A DNA stretch of 64,000 nt from Flavobacteriales bacterium (GCA_016704485.1 JADJAA010000001.1:1178001-1242000), one strand, 5' to 3'. Shown: positions 1-9,166, numbered from the stretch's first letter. Translations and numbers: made by a program. The notes: generated by a model from the letters alone, not told the origin.

Positions 1-1
1 T

Positions 2-82
2 ACATTCTATGCGATACTGATGCTCCTGTTGAGCGTGGTGCTTTTTGAGCGCTGGAAAAAGGTCGAAGTGGCCGATCAATAG
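2..82 (+). CDS. C-terminal end of a membrane protein (partial)
   Basis: An open frame enters from the left edge and stops with TAG at 80-82. The 26 visible residues include a hydrophobic stretch (FYAILMLLLSVVLF) followed by a charged tail (ERWKKVEVADQ), as expected of a last transmembrane helix with a cytoplasmic tail. It meets the aldehyde dehydrogenase gene tail to tail and overlaps its stop by 7 bp. The family cannot be told from this fragment. Confidence 0.5.
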   Translation, partial: TFYAILMLLLSVVLFERWKKVEVADQ

Positions 83-1521
83 ACCAGCAAACGCATTTCG
101 GTCATCTCTTCCATCGCATACTTCAACCCTTCGCGGCCTAGGCCACTGTCCTTGACACCGCCATAAGGCATGTTGTCGATCCGGAAACCGGGAATGTTGT
201 TCATGATGATGCCACCGACCTCGAGTTCCTCATGCGCTTGTTTCATGTGCGCGATGCTGTTGGTGTAAACACCGACCTGCAGGCCATACACACTATCATT
301 CACATTCGCGATGGCCTTACTGAAACTGGTTACGGGTTCGATCACCGCTACAGGACCGAATACTTCTGCGCAATTCACTTTCATATCATGCTTAACATTG
401 GACAGCAAGGTGGCGGCGTAAATATTGCGATCGGCATCAACGGCCTTTCCTCCGGCGAGAATGTTCGCACCTGCTTTTACTGCTTCATCCACCCAGGTGC
501 TGATCCGTTCGAAATGACCTTTATCGATGATCGGTCCAACCGAAATGCTCTTATCACCAGGGTCACCCGCTTTCAAATTGCCATACTCCTTCACAAGTAG
601 TTCCTTGAATTTTTCGTGTACGTTCTCCACTACATAAATGCGTTGCGTACTGATACACGTTTGTCCAGCGTAAAGATTGGCGCCCATGGCAACGGACTTC
701 GCGGCAGCGGCAAGATCGGTATCATCATCAATGATCACTGAAGCGTTACCACCAAGTTCCAATGCTACTTTTTTCTTCCCACAGATCGCCTTCAAGTGCC
801 ATCCAACTTTGTCGCTTCCTGTAAAACTCAGCATCGCAATGCGCTCATCGGTCACCAGTTTTTCCGCAACAGGAATTCCACTCAACATAACATGGAAGGC
901 TCCTTTGGGCCAGCCGATCTCTTCCAACATTTTAGCCAAAGCAAACGCGCTAAGCGGTGCTTGAGGTGCAGGTTTCAGCACAACAGGACAACCTACGGCC
1001 ATAGCGGGAGTTACTTTGTGCAGCACTAAGTTCAAGGGGAAGTTGAATGGCGTAATAGCAGCGATCACACCGATCGGAAATCGTTTCGTAAACGCAGTTT
1101 TTCCCACTCCGGCGCCAACGTCCATGGGTACACTTTCTCCGGTGGAACGAAGGGCTTCCGCGGCGGCGGTCTTCACGGTGTATATGCAACGCGCGATCTC
1201 ACCTTCTGCATAACCGATGGGCTTACCTCCTTCTTGTACGATCAATTGGGCCAAGGCAACTTTGTTCTTCTCGATCAACGCTGCTAGAGCTTCCAACTTT
1301 TCACTCCGCTCTCCGGCACTCATTTTACGAAGCACTTCGCGACTTGCATAAGCTGCAGCGATGGCCTGTTCCATTTGCGCCTCGGTAGCATTTGGCATGC
1401 GCGCTAACTCGGTGCCGTGGTATTTATCGAGCACGGTATTGAAGGTGCCATCACCCGTTCCGATCCAGGAACCGTTTATGTAGCTGGCTTGGTTGAAGAG
1501 TGCGTTGGTCGGTGCGGTCAT
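76..1521 (-). CDS. NAD(P)-dependent aldehyde dehydrogenase family protein
   Basis: This is a full-length aldehyde dehydrogenase of about 481 residues. Counting from the upstream in-frame ATG at 1533, the PFNFP segment lies at 162-166, the cofactor-binding FTGS at 237-240, the general-base Glu in ELGGN at 259 and the nucleophilic Cys in GQTCIS at 293, so all active-site elements are intact. The family oxidises aldehydes to acids in the cytoplasm. It resembles the lactaldehyde/semialdehyde branch, but the substrate cannot be read from sequence. The downstream ATG at 1521 is preferred because a TAACTTTG box ends only 5 bp before the 1533 ATG. With the neighbouring decarboxylase, aminotransferase and amidase it could finish an amine-degradation route by oxidising a semialdehyde; that is inference. 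Confidence 0.9.
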   Translation of the reverse strand: MTAPTNALFNQASYINGSWIGTGDGTFNTVLDKYHGTELARMPNATEAQMEQAIAAAYASREVLRKMSAGERSEKLEALAALIEKNKVALAQLIVQEGGKPIGYAEGEIARCIYTVKTAAAEALRSTGESVPMDVGAGVGKTAFTKRFPIGVIAAITPFNFPLNLVLHKVTPAMAVGCPVVLKPAPQAPLSAFALAKMLEEIGWPKGAFHVMLSGIPVAEKLVTDERIAMLSFTGSDKVGWHLKAICGKKKVALELGGNASVIIDDDTDLAAAAKSVAMGANLYAGQTCISTQRIYVVENVHEKFKELLVKEYGNLKAGDPGDKSISVGPIIDKGHFERISTWVDEAVKAGANILAGGKAVDADRNIYAATLLSNVKHDMKVNCAEVFGPVAVIEPVTSFSKAIANVNDSVYGLQVGVYTNSIAHMKQAHEELEVGGIIMNNIPGFRIDNMPYGGVKDSGLGREGLKYAMEEMTEMRLLVY

Positions 1522-1537
1522 TGTGTTGGGCATGGTG

Positions 1538-1545
1538 CAAAGTTA
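1538..1545 (-). promoter_or_regulatory. putative Bacteroidota -7 box (TAACTTTG)
   Basis: On the minus strand this reads TAACTTTG, an exact match to the Bacteroidota sigma-ABfr -7 consensus TAnnTTTG. No TTG -33 element is seen at the usual spacing. Transcription would begin near 1531, which favours ATG 1521 as the translation start of the aldehyde dehydrogenase. Confidence 0.35.
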
Positions 1546-1578
1546 TGCGGGGACGAGGGAGCTGCTTGGAAGCTTTAT

Positions 1579-2179
1579 AACCACAGAGGACACAGAGGAA
1601 TGCGTGGATGTTTCAGAATCACAGAGGGCACGGAGAACACAGATAAATTCCATGGGAGCGAGCATGACCGACATGTGTTTGTTCCTCGGATCACATGCTC
1701 AGATCAACGAACCATTGGCAACTCTGCGTATTCCGTTCTTGAGGTACTTCACATTGAAGTTGATCAGTAACCCGAGCCGTTGGTCCAAAAGTTTCAGGTA
1801 TCCCATAAGTTGGGCCATGTCGATATCCGTAAGGGCCGCAACTGCTTTGTTCTCTACGATCACACGATCGGCTACCCAAAGGTCGCAGCGGTACGGTGTC
1901 TTCAATTGTTCGCCTTTGTAAATGATCGGCACCAGAACTTGTCGCTTGAATGGAATTGCGCGGATCTCCAATTCACGGCATAAACACTCTTCATATACCT
2001 TCTCTAACAACCCAGGGCCTAGCTCGCAATGTACTTCTATCGCAGCACCAATTATCTGCTCGGTAAGATCGTTGTATGACCAATATGGTGCGTTCATTTA
2101 GTTAAGTACTATCAGTGATCGTAAAGCATCCCGCAAGAAGCAAGTGTTAAGCAGCTTCTCCTCTGTGTCCTCCGTGGTT
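1579..2179. repeat. inverted repeats bounding the GxxExxY gene
   Basis: The left arm at 1579-1598 reads AACCACAGAGGACACAGAGG. The right arm at 2160-2179 is its reverse complement with one mismatch (19 of 20). The left arm is repeated imperfectly in the same orientation 38 bp further on, at 1617-1636 (16 of 20). The 400-bp GxxExxY gene lies between the arms. The arrangement looks like a small cassette with defined ends, although no transposase is present. No target duplication was identified. Confidence 0.75.
1699..2097 (-). CDS. GxxExxY family protein (PD-(D/E)XK-like fold)
   Basis: This 132-residue protein has the family signature GLLEKVY at about residues 28-34 and a downstream D...VENKA segment near residues 72-85 that matches the catalytic D-(E)xK core of nuclease-fold proteins. 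The length is normal for the family, whose function is unknown. It starts at an ATG and has no obvious operon partner. The gene is framed by near-perfect inverted repeats at 1579-1598 and 2160-2179, unlike ordinary neighbouring genes, which suggests arrival as a unit. An endonuclease role is plausible from the fold but is inference. Confidence 0.85.
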   Translation of the reverse strand: MNAPYWSYNDLTEQIIGAAIEVHCELGPGLLEKVYEECLCRELEIRAIPFKRQVLVPIIYKGEQLKTPYRCDLWVADRVIVENKAVAALTDIDMAQLMGYLKLLDQRLGLLINFNVKYLKNGIRRVANGSLI

Positions 2180-2234
2180 CAAGATCGTATTCTCTCTATA
2201 GTTCAAACCACGGACTTGGGAGCATCTACCCTCA

Positions 2235-3227
2235 TCACTTCGCCAAGTACCGCCCCACAGGCCGTAACAACACAACCTCCACATGCTGCTCCTCGAATTT
2301 AGTGAAGCTCGCCTCTACCTGTTTATCGGGCCAAATGATCTTCACATTGCCTTTTCCAACATCATAGACCGCAGTATAAAGCGTGCCGAAGCCGCGTATG
2401 AATTGTTGGCTATACAATGGCGCTTTCAAGAATTGCTTGATCAGTCCAGCGCGTGTCAATTTCGGATCAGCTAGGCAGTGTTCCAAATGATGTTTGCGTT
2501 CGATCGTATGGGTGAACGCCGCGTATTCATCCCACTCCACTTGGTGTTGATGATTCGTTGCCACAGCATGATAGACCACCTGCGCTGGCCGGTCGGGGTT
2601 CATATAGACCGTTGCGTAGTTCCCGGACTTATCCAGCACGGTAACGTTGTAGCCCATGTGCACCGGTAAGCGCTGGAGTGTTACGCACGCTTCCTCAACG
2701 TTGCTGCAGGTCTCCAGAACGTAGCGGATCACTAGCGGAATTCCGAAACCGATACCACTTATTTTACGTCCACCGAACGCAAGTGAAACCGCTAATCCAT
2801 CTGCATTCATTCCATCGAGTAATCCCCAAGCACTGTCCTGGATGCCGATCACAGGCTTACAGTACTCCGTAAAACGCAGGCGACCATCAAAATAACGTGG
2901 ATCGAAATCGTAGTTACGTATAAGTGTCGGACTGCCCTTGGTCCATGCGATCTGCGAGCATCCGGCCAAGTAGGGCGGCGGGCACCACATACTCAGGAAT
3001 CTGCTGGCCACGTCGTCGTTATTCGCAATTCGGCATAGGCTGTTGTAGGTCGGGATAAGCTCCGGCATGTGCAACTCTAGCACCGATCTGCAGGTTACAA
3101 GATCCGGACGTTTATCCTCGCCCTCGCTCAAATACCAGATGCGGAACAAAGGCCACGCATGGTCGAAGAATTTCTTGAACCGATCTCCGGGCCAAGGCTC
3201 ATGAACGAGTTTCAACTTAATGTACAT
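2235..3227 (-). CDS. C45 family autoproteolytic acyltransferase/hydrolase
   Basis: This 330-residue protein resembles the acyl-CoA:6-aminopenicillanate acyltransferase (AAT, peptidase C45) group of Ntn hydrolases. In that family an internal Cys becomes the N-terminal nucleophile after self-cleavage. Here Cys90 in the segment YLAGCSQIAW is the expected cleavage residue, and RNYDFDP follows at about 104-110. Glycine-rich strands (WGLLDGMNADGLAVSL) fit the Ntn core. No signal peptide is seen, so it is probably cytoplasmic. It is 99 bp downstream of the ATP-grasp gene on the same strand, so a ligase and an amide hydrolase or transferase may act on one metabolite. The substrate is unknown. Confidence 0.75.
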   Translation of the reverse strand: MYIKLKLVHEPWPGDRFKKFFDHAWPLFRIWYLSEGEDKRPDLVTCRSVLELHMPELIPTYNSLCRIANNDDVASRFLSMWCPPPYLAGCSQIAWTKGSPTLIRNYDFDPRYFDGRLRFTEYCKPVIGIQDSAWGLLDGMNADGLAVSLAFGGRKISGIGFGIPLVIRYVLETCSNVEEACVTLQRLPVHMGYNVTVLDKSGNYATVYMNPDRPAQVVYHAVATNHQHQVEWDEYAAFTHTIERKHHLEHCLADPKLTRAGLIKQFLKAPLYSQQFIRGFGTLYTAVYDVGKGNVKIIWPDKQVEASFTKFEEQHVEVVLLRPVGRYLAK

Positions 3228-3326
3228 CGATGGGTGTTAAATATACAGGGTGTTCCGTAACGGGTATTGGGTGCAGAGTACCTCTTTTCGGATACCCTGT
3301 ACTCGGTACTCTATCCCCTGTACTGT

Positions 3327-4784
3327 TCACATCATTTTGAAACCTCCGATCTCTAGCATTTGCTTTTCGCTTTCACTGCGGGACCCCGGTACTACGCTCT
3401 TGTATTCGTTCTTTATGGCGTTCAACCATTTCTTGGAACGTTCCAGTAACTGGAAGTCGTCGGTCATCATTCGCCCGCGCATTACGAGGATCCCGATATC
3501 GGCACCTTCATAGAGCCAATCACCCACCCGTGTGATCCGCAGAAAGAAGGCCTCGTTCTCTTGCTCCACATAACGTCGGTGCGTATCCATGCGCCAGAAG
3601 TAAATGCTGCCATCTTCACGCATACGCCAGATGCCACTGCGCGGTGCATCGGTCACACGGCGGATATCATCCTGTGTGTGCTTGATCACCATTTGGCCCC
3701 AGCTATCGATGTTCTCTTCTTTGGCCCAGCGCCGGTTCAGCGCGTTCACGTTCAGTTGGTACGGCTGGTCCATGTACTCCATCATGTGGAACAGGTGCAG
3801 CGGTGCATCGCTCATGGCGAATACAGCGTGGTTGGTGATACTGCTCGCACCTGTTATCCGAGGATTCAATTCTCCTAAGTAGATCTCTCCGTTGTCCTTG
3901 TCGATCAAGAAGTCAAGTTCAAAGTATCCCTTGTAGCCCTCCTTGATCAGCTGATCACCGAACAACTGCGCATACTTGCGTGCCTTACGCCGGATCGTAG
4001 GCGTGAACGCTTCCGCAAAGATCTCATTGCCACACCAGCCTCCTTTGTAAGGGGTGAGTTCCTTGAAGCCGACAAGCTCCGTCATCAACGGTGCAACAAC
4101 GGTTCCGTGGCGCGTTACACATGCTTCCATCGCAGCGCCATGGCAGTTGATGCGCTTCATCACCTTGCACTCTTTCTCGGCTTCGATCTCTTTGGCGTAC
4201 TTGTTATAATCCTCTTCATTCTTAACGAAAAAGGTAGTATGGCCACTATCACCGAATGGTGTTTGGATCACCAGGTCGGTACCCAATCGTGCACTGACCT
4301 TATTCAAATGAGCATAGTTCTTTACGTTACTCAGTACGTAAGGAACACACGGGACGCCTGCCTTTTCCGCAATGCGGTTCGTGTTCACCTTGTTGTCCAT
4401 GAAGGTGCGCATCTTGGCACTGGGGAACATCACCTCGAGCCCCATTTTCTTCGCCAGCTTCTCCGTCTTTTCATCGAACATCAGGAACAGCACCTTGCCT
4501 GCTTTGCCTTTCACTTTACGCGCATTGATGTAGTCGCGCACTTCGCTGTGGTTGAGCAGATAGTTGTTGATGTCCTCAATGCTCTGGAACTCTTCATGGG
4601 GTTCTTCCTGCATGGGGCTCATGGAGTTCGGGTGCATGCCATCAAAGCACTCGATGTACGTAATGAACTTGAACCCCTTCACCCATTCATCAGCACCCAA
4701 TAAATTGAAGTTGGTAGCACTGATGAAATAGATCGGCGTCTCATTCCTGTAGAAGAAACGACGGATATCACTAACCCCCTTCAC
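3327..4784 (-). CDS. ATP-grasp (biotin carboxylase-like) ligase, N-terminus uncertain
   Basis: At least 485 residues. The central part has ATP-grasp features: DLVIQTPFGDSGHTTFFV (about 170-190), the acidic FELDFLID and a metal-binding GELNPRITGASS near residue 305. The family couples ATP hydrolysis to carboxylate-amine ligation or carboxylation. No biotin domain is present, so a peptide or amide ligase is as likely as a carboxylase. The annotated start is GTG at 4784. The same frame stays open upstream to about 4960 and encodes a Lys/Arg/Pro-rich tail, and an ATG at 4958-4960 (MAPKAV, then stop) joins that tail after a one-base shift. The true protein is probably about 55 residues longer, with a sequencing frameshift beside the poly-G block. 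Confidence 0.75.
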   Translation of the reverse strand: MKGVSDIRRFFYRNETPIYFISATNFNLLGADEWVKGFKFITYIECFDGMHPNSMSPMQEEPHEEFQSIEDINNYLLNHSEVRDYINARKVKGKAGKVLFLMFDEKTEKLAKKMGLEVMFPSAKMRTFMDNKVNTNRIAEKAGVPCVPYVLSNVKNYAHLNKVSARLGTDLVIQTPFGDSGHTTFFVKNEEDYNKYAKEIEAEKECKVMKRINCHGAAMEACVTRHGTVVAPLMTELVGFKELTPYKGGWCGNEIFAEAFTPTIRRKARKYAQLFGDQLIKEGYKGYFELDFLIDKDNGEIYLGELNPRITGASSITNHAVFAMSDAPLHLFHMMEYMDQPYQLNVNALNRRWAKEENIDSWGQMVIKHTQDDIRRVTDAPRSGIWRMREDGSIYFWRMDTHRRYVEQENEAFFLRITRVGDWLYEGADIGILVMRGRMMTDDFQLLERSKKWLNAIKNEYKSVVPGSRSESEKQMLEIGGFKMM

Positions 4785-4960
4785 GGTTGGTTTTGCGTTG
4801 CCGGCCTTGTCCTGGGGCGGCCTTCGGACCGCCCCTTGCGGGGCGCTTTTTTCCTGCCTTTTGGGCTGGCTGCTTACGGGGGGTCTTCGTGCGCTTCTTT
4901 TCGAAGTGGTTTTCTTGCTCAGCTTTAACTTAGAATGTTCTAGACTGCCTTTGGTGCCAT

Positions 4961-5650
4961 GGTCTTAGCGGGAGCTGAACGTGTTAGTCAGCAAAGCCTT
5001 GTCTTCTTCTTTGGTTTGCTGCAACCTTCAGAAATTTTCCTGGATGGCGTTTTCGTTAGCGGCAAGTTGGGGTTTTGCGGGGGGGGAGGGGGGCCGGCCG
5101 GGGGGGGGGGTTTTTTGAAAACGGGGGGGCCCTTGTTTGGGGTGGGGGGGGGGGGGGGGGGGTGTTTTGATAGGAGCGGGGGGGGGGGGATAATTCACCC
5201 TAATGGGGGGGCGGGGAACCCCCCCCCGGGGGGGGGGGCGGGTGGCCTTGGTGGTTTTTTTTTGGGGGGTTGTGAGTAGGGAGAAGTGGGAGGTCGGGGG
5301 GGGGGAGGGGGGGGAACGGGAAGGCGGGGTTTGTTTTGGTGGGGGGGCCGGCCGGGGCGGGCGCGGCCGGCCCGCCGGCCCGGGGGGGGGGGGGGGGCCG
5401 GCCTGCGCCCTGGGGCAGGGGTAAAACCTCCTGCGGCGCTTCCTTTCTCCCACCCTCGGGGGGGGGGAAAGAGGGGGTTGTTTGTTTGCTTTTCCCGGAG
5501 GAGGGGAGGGTTCGGGGTTTTTTTTTTTGTGTTGTTTTGTTTGTTGGGGGGGACCCCCCCCAAGCCCCCAGTCCCCTTGGGGGGGGGGGGGAGGGGGCTG
5601 GCGCCGCGCGCCAACGGGGGGGGGGGGGGGGGTCGTGGGTGGAGACCTTG
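4961..5650. other. poly-G low-complexity block without a gene, likely consensus artefact
   Basis: This stretch between two minus-strand genes is dominated by G homopolymers. The longest are 19 G at 5144-5162 and 17 G at 5616-5632, separated by short T, C or mixed segments, and C runs are rare. The apparent Pro- or Gly-rich reading frames on both strands follow from the composition and are not genes. The pattern looks like collapsed low-quality consensus (for example dark-base G calls) or, less likely, a genuine G-quadruplex-rich spacer. No terminator or promoter can be called here. Confidence 0.7.
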
Positions 5651-5651
5651 C

Positions 5652-8405
5652 TCATGCTTTCTTCGTCTTTTTCGTTGTTTTTCCCGACCCATTGCTCACG
5701 CTGGTCGCCATGCGCATACCGCCCATTGCAGTTCCTGTCCGCTGCCTTCCAAGCGCCGCGTCGGTGAATACACGCAGACCTAATTCAGGTCTATACCCGT
5801 GTATTTCTTTTACATCGATGGCGAGCAGAAAGTCGATGATCTCATGGTTGATGACCTGGCCCGGAACAAGCACAGGAAACCCTGGCGGATAAGGGATCAC
5901 GAAAGATGCGGATACCAACTCCTGACCGGCCTGCATCACGGAAAGACAATCGTGCAATTTGAAATGGACGCAACGTTCTTCTTTGTAACTCAAAAAATAG
6001 GCGGCGCGTAGGTCGCCACCGGGTACACCAGGAACAGCAACGAAGGAATTGTGGAAGTGACTGAAATCCGGTAAGGGCGGAACCTGCTCAACGAGTGATC
6101 GGATGGTGGAGATGTGGAGCTTCTTTTCCGCGTGGTCCATTCCAGCATTGCGCGTTTCAAGATCATCCGCGATCTCCAGTAGGACTTTGGTCAGGTAAGC
6201 GATCGATCCTCGCGTGGTACCAATGTTGGTCATGAACAACACGCTGTTCCGGCTGGTCTTGTTCACTTGGATGGAATACTTGTCCATCAAGTATTTGTTC
6301 TTGAACGTGTCCCCATCAATACCCGTTCTGCCGGTGAACAGGTTGATCTTGGTGGGGTCCAATGCAAATTCATCTTCGGCCCACGCCTTCTCGATATCAT
6401 TCCAACCACTTTCCCTTGAATAGTATCCCTCGATACCGCTTTCCCGATGTTCTTTCGGGATCAATTCCCCAATGGTGATGATGTCGAACCACTTGAGCAA
6501 TTTCGGATTCTCGCGGATCGTGCGCCTCAACATCATACCGAGTTCGATGGCTTTCTCTACGAGTTCATATCCCTCGAATTGCACTTGCCTGCGACCGATA
6601 TCCAAACTCCCTAGGATCTGATAATTGGCACTGGTGCTGGTGTGCGTCATGTACGCTTCGTGGAACGCCGCTTCGCTCTTACGCTTGAAATCCTCATCCC
6701 AAATGTGGATCATACTGCCTTGCCGCATGGAGCTCAAGGTCTTGTGCGTACTCTGTGTCGCATACGCGCGTATCCGCACTTTTGCGGGATCCGGCATGCG
6801 TGGATGCTCTCCTTCTTTTAACGAAGCGATATGCGCTTCATACGCTGCCTTATATTCTTCGGTCCTGTACTTCTTGTGCAGCTTGTCCGCAACATACATC
6901 GACGTGCGCTTGCGCATGATGGCGCTGAACCGTGCGAACGCGAACCAGGCCTCGTCCCACAGAAAGATCATGTCCGGCTTCAGTGCAAGCACTTGTTCCA
7001 TTACGCGTTCCACGTTGTAAACGACACCATCGAACGTGCTGTTCGTGAGCAGGACCATTTTTACTTTGTCCAAGCGCCCTGCGTTCTTCAGGGTGATCAA
7101 TTTTTCGCGGATGTGCTCTAACGGAACCGCACCGTACATGCTGTATTTTGGCAACGGATAACTGTGCAGATAGACCGGATATGCACCGCTAAGTACCATC
7201 CCGTAGTGATGGCTCTTATGGCAATCGCGATCGATCAATACCACATCACCGGGCTCTACCAACGCCTGCACCACGATCTTGTTGGAACTGCTGGTGCCAT
7301 TGGTCGCGAAGAACGTATGCTGGGATCCGAACGCATCACGCGCAAGTTCCTGGGCCTTCTTCAACGGACCGGTCGGCTGGAGCAGCGAATCAAGTCCACC
7401 GGTGGTTGCGCTTGTTTCAGCAAGGAACAGGTTACGACCGTAGAACTCGCCAAAATCCCGTATCCAACGGCTTTTGAATACGCTATTGCCACGCGAGATC
7501 GGCATGGCGTGGAATACGCCCATGGGCCTCTTACTGTATTCCTTGAGCGCTGTGAAGAACGGCGTTTCAAAGCGCTCACGGATCCCGCGAAGAACAGTGA
7601 GGTGCATTTCCTGAAGGTCCTCACTGCGATAGAAGATCCTGCGGAAATTCTTGAGCGTTGATTCCTGCAAGCCACTGAGCGGCGTATCCGTTACGTAGTA
7701 CCGGTCGATCTCCGGTCGGAAATCCCGCACCAAGCTTCCAAGCTTAGGGCCTAGGTCGCTCTTGTTGATGGTGCTAAGGTTGAGCGCATCGAACAGGTGA
7801 AGGAAAGGGCGCAGGATCCCGTTCGCATTCGCACTCGGGAACGGCACCCCATAGCGTATCACGCACGCTTGGATGTTGTGATTGAACAGGAGTGCGATCA
7901 GCGCATCCTGTACCGTGCGTACCACGATCACATCATACGTGAACCGATCGCTCTGATCCCGGCATTTGCGCAGTTTATGCTTCAGCGCGTGTTCCTCATC
8001 GGTATCGATCTCATCCACGAACAGTACCTCGAAATAATTCTGCTTATGACGATCATGTTCGTGAACGTGTTCCTCCGGACCGCTCTGGGTATCCTCACTG
8101 TACAACGGGTCATTCCGAAAGGAGCCACTTACCAGGTCGCGAACTATATGCGCAACAGCTGTATGGAACGTATGCCACTGTTTGGTGTCTACCAGCTCGA
8201 GTAGTGAATGGATCCGCTCCAGACCAGGAAAAGCCCAATACGGCTCGATGACAAGTAATTCGTTCAAGGCCTCTAATGCAATAGTGCTTTTGCCACGCCC
8301 TTCATCCAGCGCTATGGCCTCCATCTTCAATTTGTTCCATGTGAACGAACGAAGCCTGGCGGCATTGAAGTGTTGGCGAGGAAGACTGGTCTGTGGCATT
8401 TTCAT
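5652..8405 (-). CDS. Orn/Lys/Arg decarboxylase family PLP enzyme
   Basis: This protein of about 917 residues has the Orn/Lys/Arg decarboxylase major domain. Counting from an in-frame start at 8456, the segment DCHKSHH lies at about 411-417, the aspartate pairing with the PLP ring is in FLWDEAWFAF (Asp501), and the PLP-binding Lys572 is in ATQSTHKTLSSMRQGS. The N-terminal 250 residues are a wing/receiver-like domain, and the C-terminus ends in a Lys/Thr-rich tail. It is longer than the usual 700-750 residues because of the extended N-terminal part. Such enzymes convert basic amino acids to agmatine, putrescine or cadaverine. ATG 8405 (MKMPQT) is preferred to 8456 because the extra residues look non-homologous. 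The substrate is not resolved. Confidence 0.88.
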   Translation of the reverse strand: MKMPQTSLPRQHFNAARLRSFTWNKLKMEAIALDEGRGKSTIALEALNELLVIEPYWAFPGLERIHSLLELVDTKQWHTFHTAVAHIVRDLVSGSFRNDPLYSEDTQSGPEEHVHEHDRHKQNYFEVLFVDEIDTDEEHALKHKLRKCRDQSDRFTYDVIVVRTVQDALIALLFNHNIQACVIRYGVPFPSANANGILRPFLHLFDALNLSTINKSDLGPKLGSLVRDFRPEIDRYYVTDTPLSGLQESTLKNFRRIFYRSEDLQEMHLTVLRGIRERFETPFFTALKEYSKRPMGVFHAMPISRGNSVFKSRWIRDFGEFYGRNLFLAETSATTGGLDSLLQPTGPLKKAQELARDAFGSQHTFFATNGTSSSNKIVVQALVEPGDVVLIDRDCHKSHHYGMVLSGAYPVYLHSYPLPKYSMYGAVPLEHIREKLITLKNAGRLDKVKMVLLTNSTFDGVVYNVERVMEQVLALKPDMIFLWDEAWFAFARFSAIMRKRTSMYVADKLHKKYRTEEYKAAYEAHIASLKEGEHPRMPDPAKVRIRAYATQSTHKTLSSMRQGSMIHIWDEDFKRKSEAAFHEAYMTHTSTSANYQILGSLDIGRRQVQFEGYELVEKAIELGMMLRRTIRENPKLLKWFDIITIGELIPKEHRESGIEGYYSRESGWNDIEKAWAEDEFALDPTKINLFTGRTGIDGDTFKNKYLMDKYSIQVNKTSRNSVLFMTNIGTTRGSIAYLTKVLLEIADDLETRNAGMDHAEKKLHISTIRSLVEQVPPLPDFSHFHNSFVAVPGVPGGDLRAAYFLSYKEERCVHFKLHDCLSVMQAGQELVSASFVIPYPPGFPVLVPGQVINHEIIDFLLAIDVKEIHGYRPELGLRVFTDAALGRQRTGTAMGGMRMATSVSNGSGKTTKKTKKA

Positions 8406-8588
8406 GGCAGTAAAAGGTAGAACGTTTCCTGACTCACAACATGAGAGAGCCACCAATGGCGTTGATGGTCTTTAGATCCGCAAATAGCACCATGCAAGTA
8501 GCAGATGCTGCGAACAACATCCGTTATGCATAGGGCCCATCACACACGCTCTCGTCATTGTAAGTAACGACGAATGTAGGGGACGAGA

Positions 8589-9110
8589 TCACCGCTTTTT
8601 CGGGGCAGCTCTTTTTTTCACCGCGTGGCTTTTCACTTTAGCAGTGATCGGTCTAGCTGCGATCGCTTTGGTGGCTGCTTTTACCTGCTTGGCCTCCGGC
8701 ACGCGACGTGGAGGTCCTTCGTGCAAGGCCAAACGGTTCCCCTCACTGTCTATGAACAATGCGAATGAGCCTGCCTGTTCACTGATCATGGTGCGCGGCA
8801 TTATCACTCTGCCTCCTGCTAATTCTACGCGACCCAATATGCTATCGAGGTCGTTTCCGGCATTGAGGTAGATCAATACCCCCGTAGCATTGGGGACACA
8901 GCCAGGGCCAGCGACCAGCGCACCTCCTATACCCTTATCCGCAGGGAAGTAAGCCATGGCATAATCCGTGGATGTGTTGATCTCCATCTCGATGCTATAA
9001 ATGGCATTGTAAAAAGCAGCCGCTCGGTGGATATTGTATACTGGTATTTCGAACCAACTGATAAAATCCTTGATCTTCTGGTGGCTCTTGTTCGTTGTGG
9101 TACTTCCCAT
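8589..9110 (-). CDS. VOC (glyoxalase/dioxygenase-fold) protein with Lys/Ala-rich tail
   Basis: A single vicinal-oxygen-chelate module (ISWFEIPVYNIHRAAAFYNAIY ... GSFALFIDSEGNRLALHE) is followed by about 45 Lys/Ala/Arg-rich residues (VKAATKAIAARP ... KKRAAPKKR). The VOC core matches the glyoxalase/bleomycin-resistance superfamily. The basic tail may contact nucleic acid or acidic surfaces. ATG 9110 is chosen; a TTG at 9170 would give 20 more residues and overlap the upstream amidase stop as TTGA, so coupling to that gene is possible. The function is unknown. Confidence 0.75.
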   Translation of the reverse strand: MGSTTTNKSHQKIKDFISWFEIPVYNIHRAAAFYNAIYSIEMEINTSTDYAMAYFPADKGIGGALVAGPGCVPNATGVLIYLNAGNDLDSILGRVELAGGRVIMPRTMISEQAGSFALFIDSEGNRLALHEGPPRRVPEAKQVKAATKAIAARPITAKVKSHAVKKRAAPKKR

Positions 9111-9166
9111 GGAGTTCGCCTTGGCGTTTTTGGTTAAGGTTTCCAATTGCACGGATCGCCTTGGGT

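Noticed and set aside
76..1521. Specific naming as NADP-dependent glyceraldehyde-3-phosphate dehydrogenase
   Set aside because: The active site only proves the aldehyde dehydrogenase superfamily; no substrate-specific feature could be confirmed.
4959..5890. Proline- or glycine-rich proteins in the poly-G block
   Set aside because: The frames reflect homopolymers only, and they run into the coding strand of the decarboxylase.
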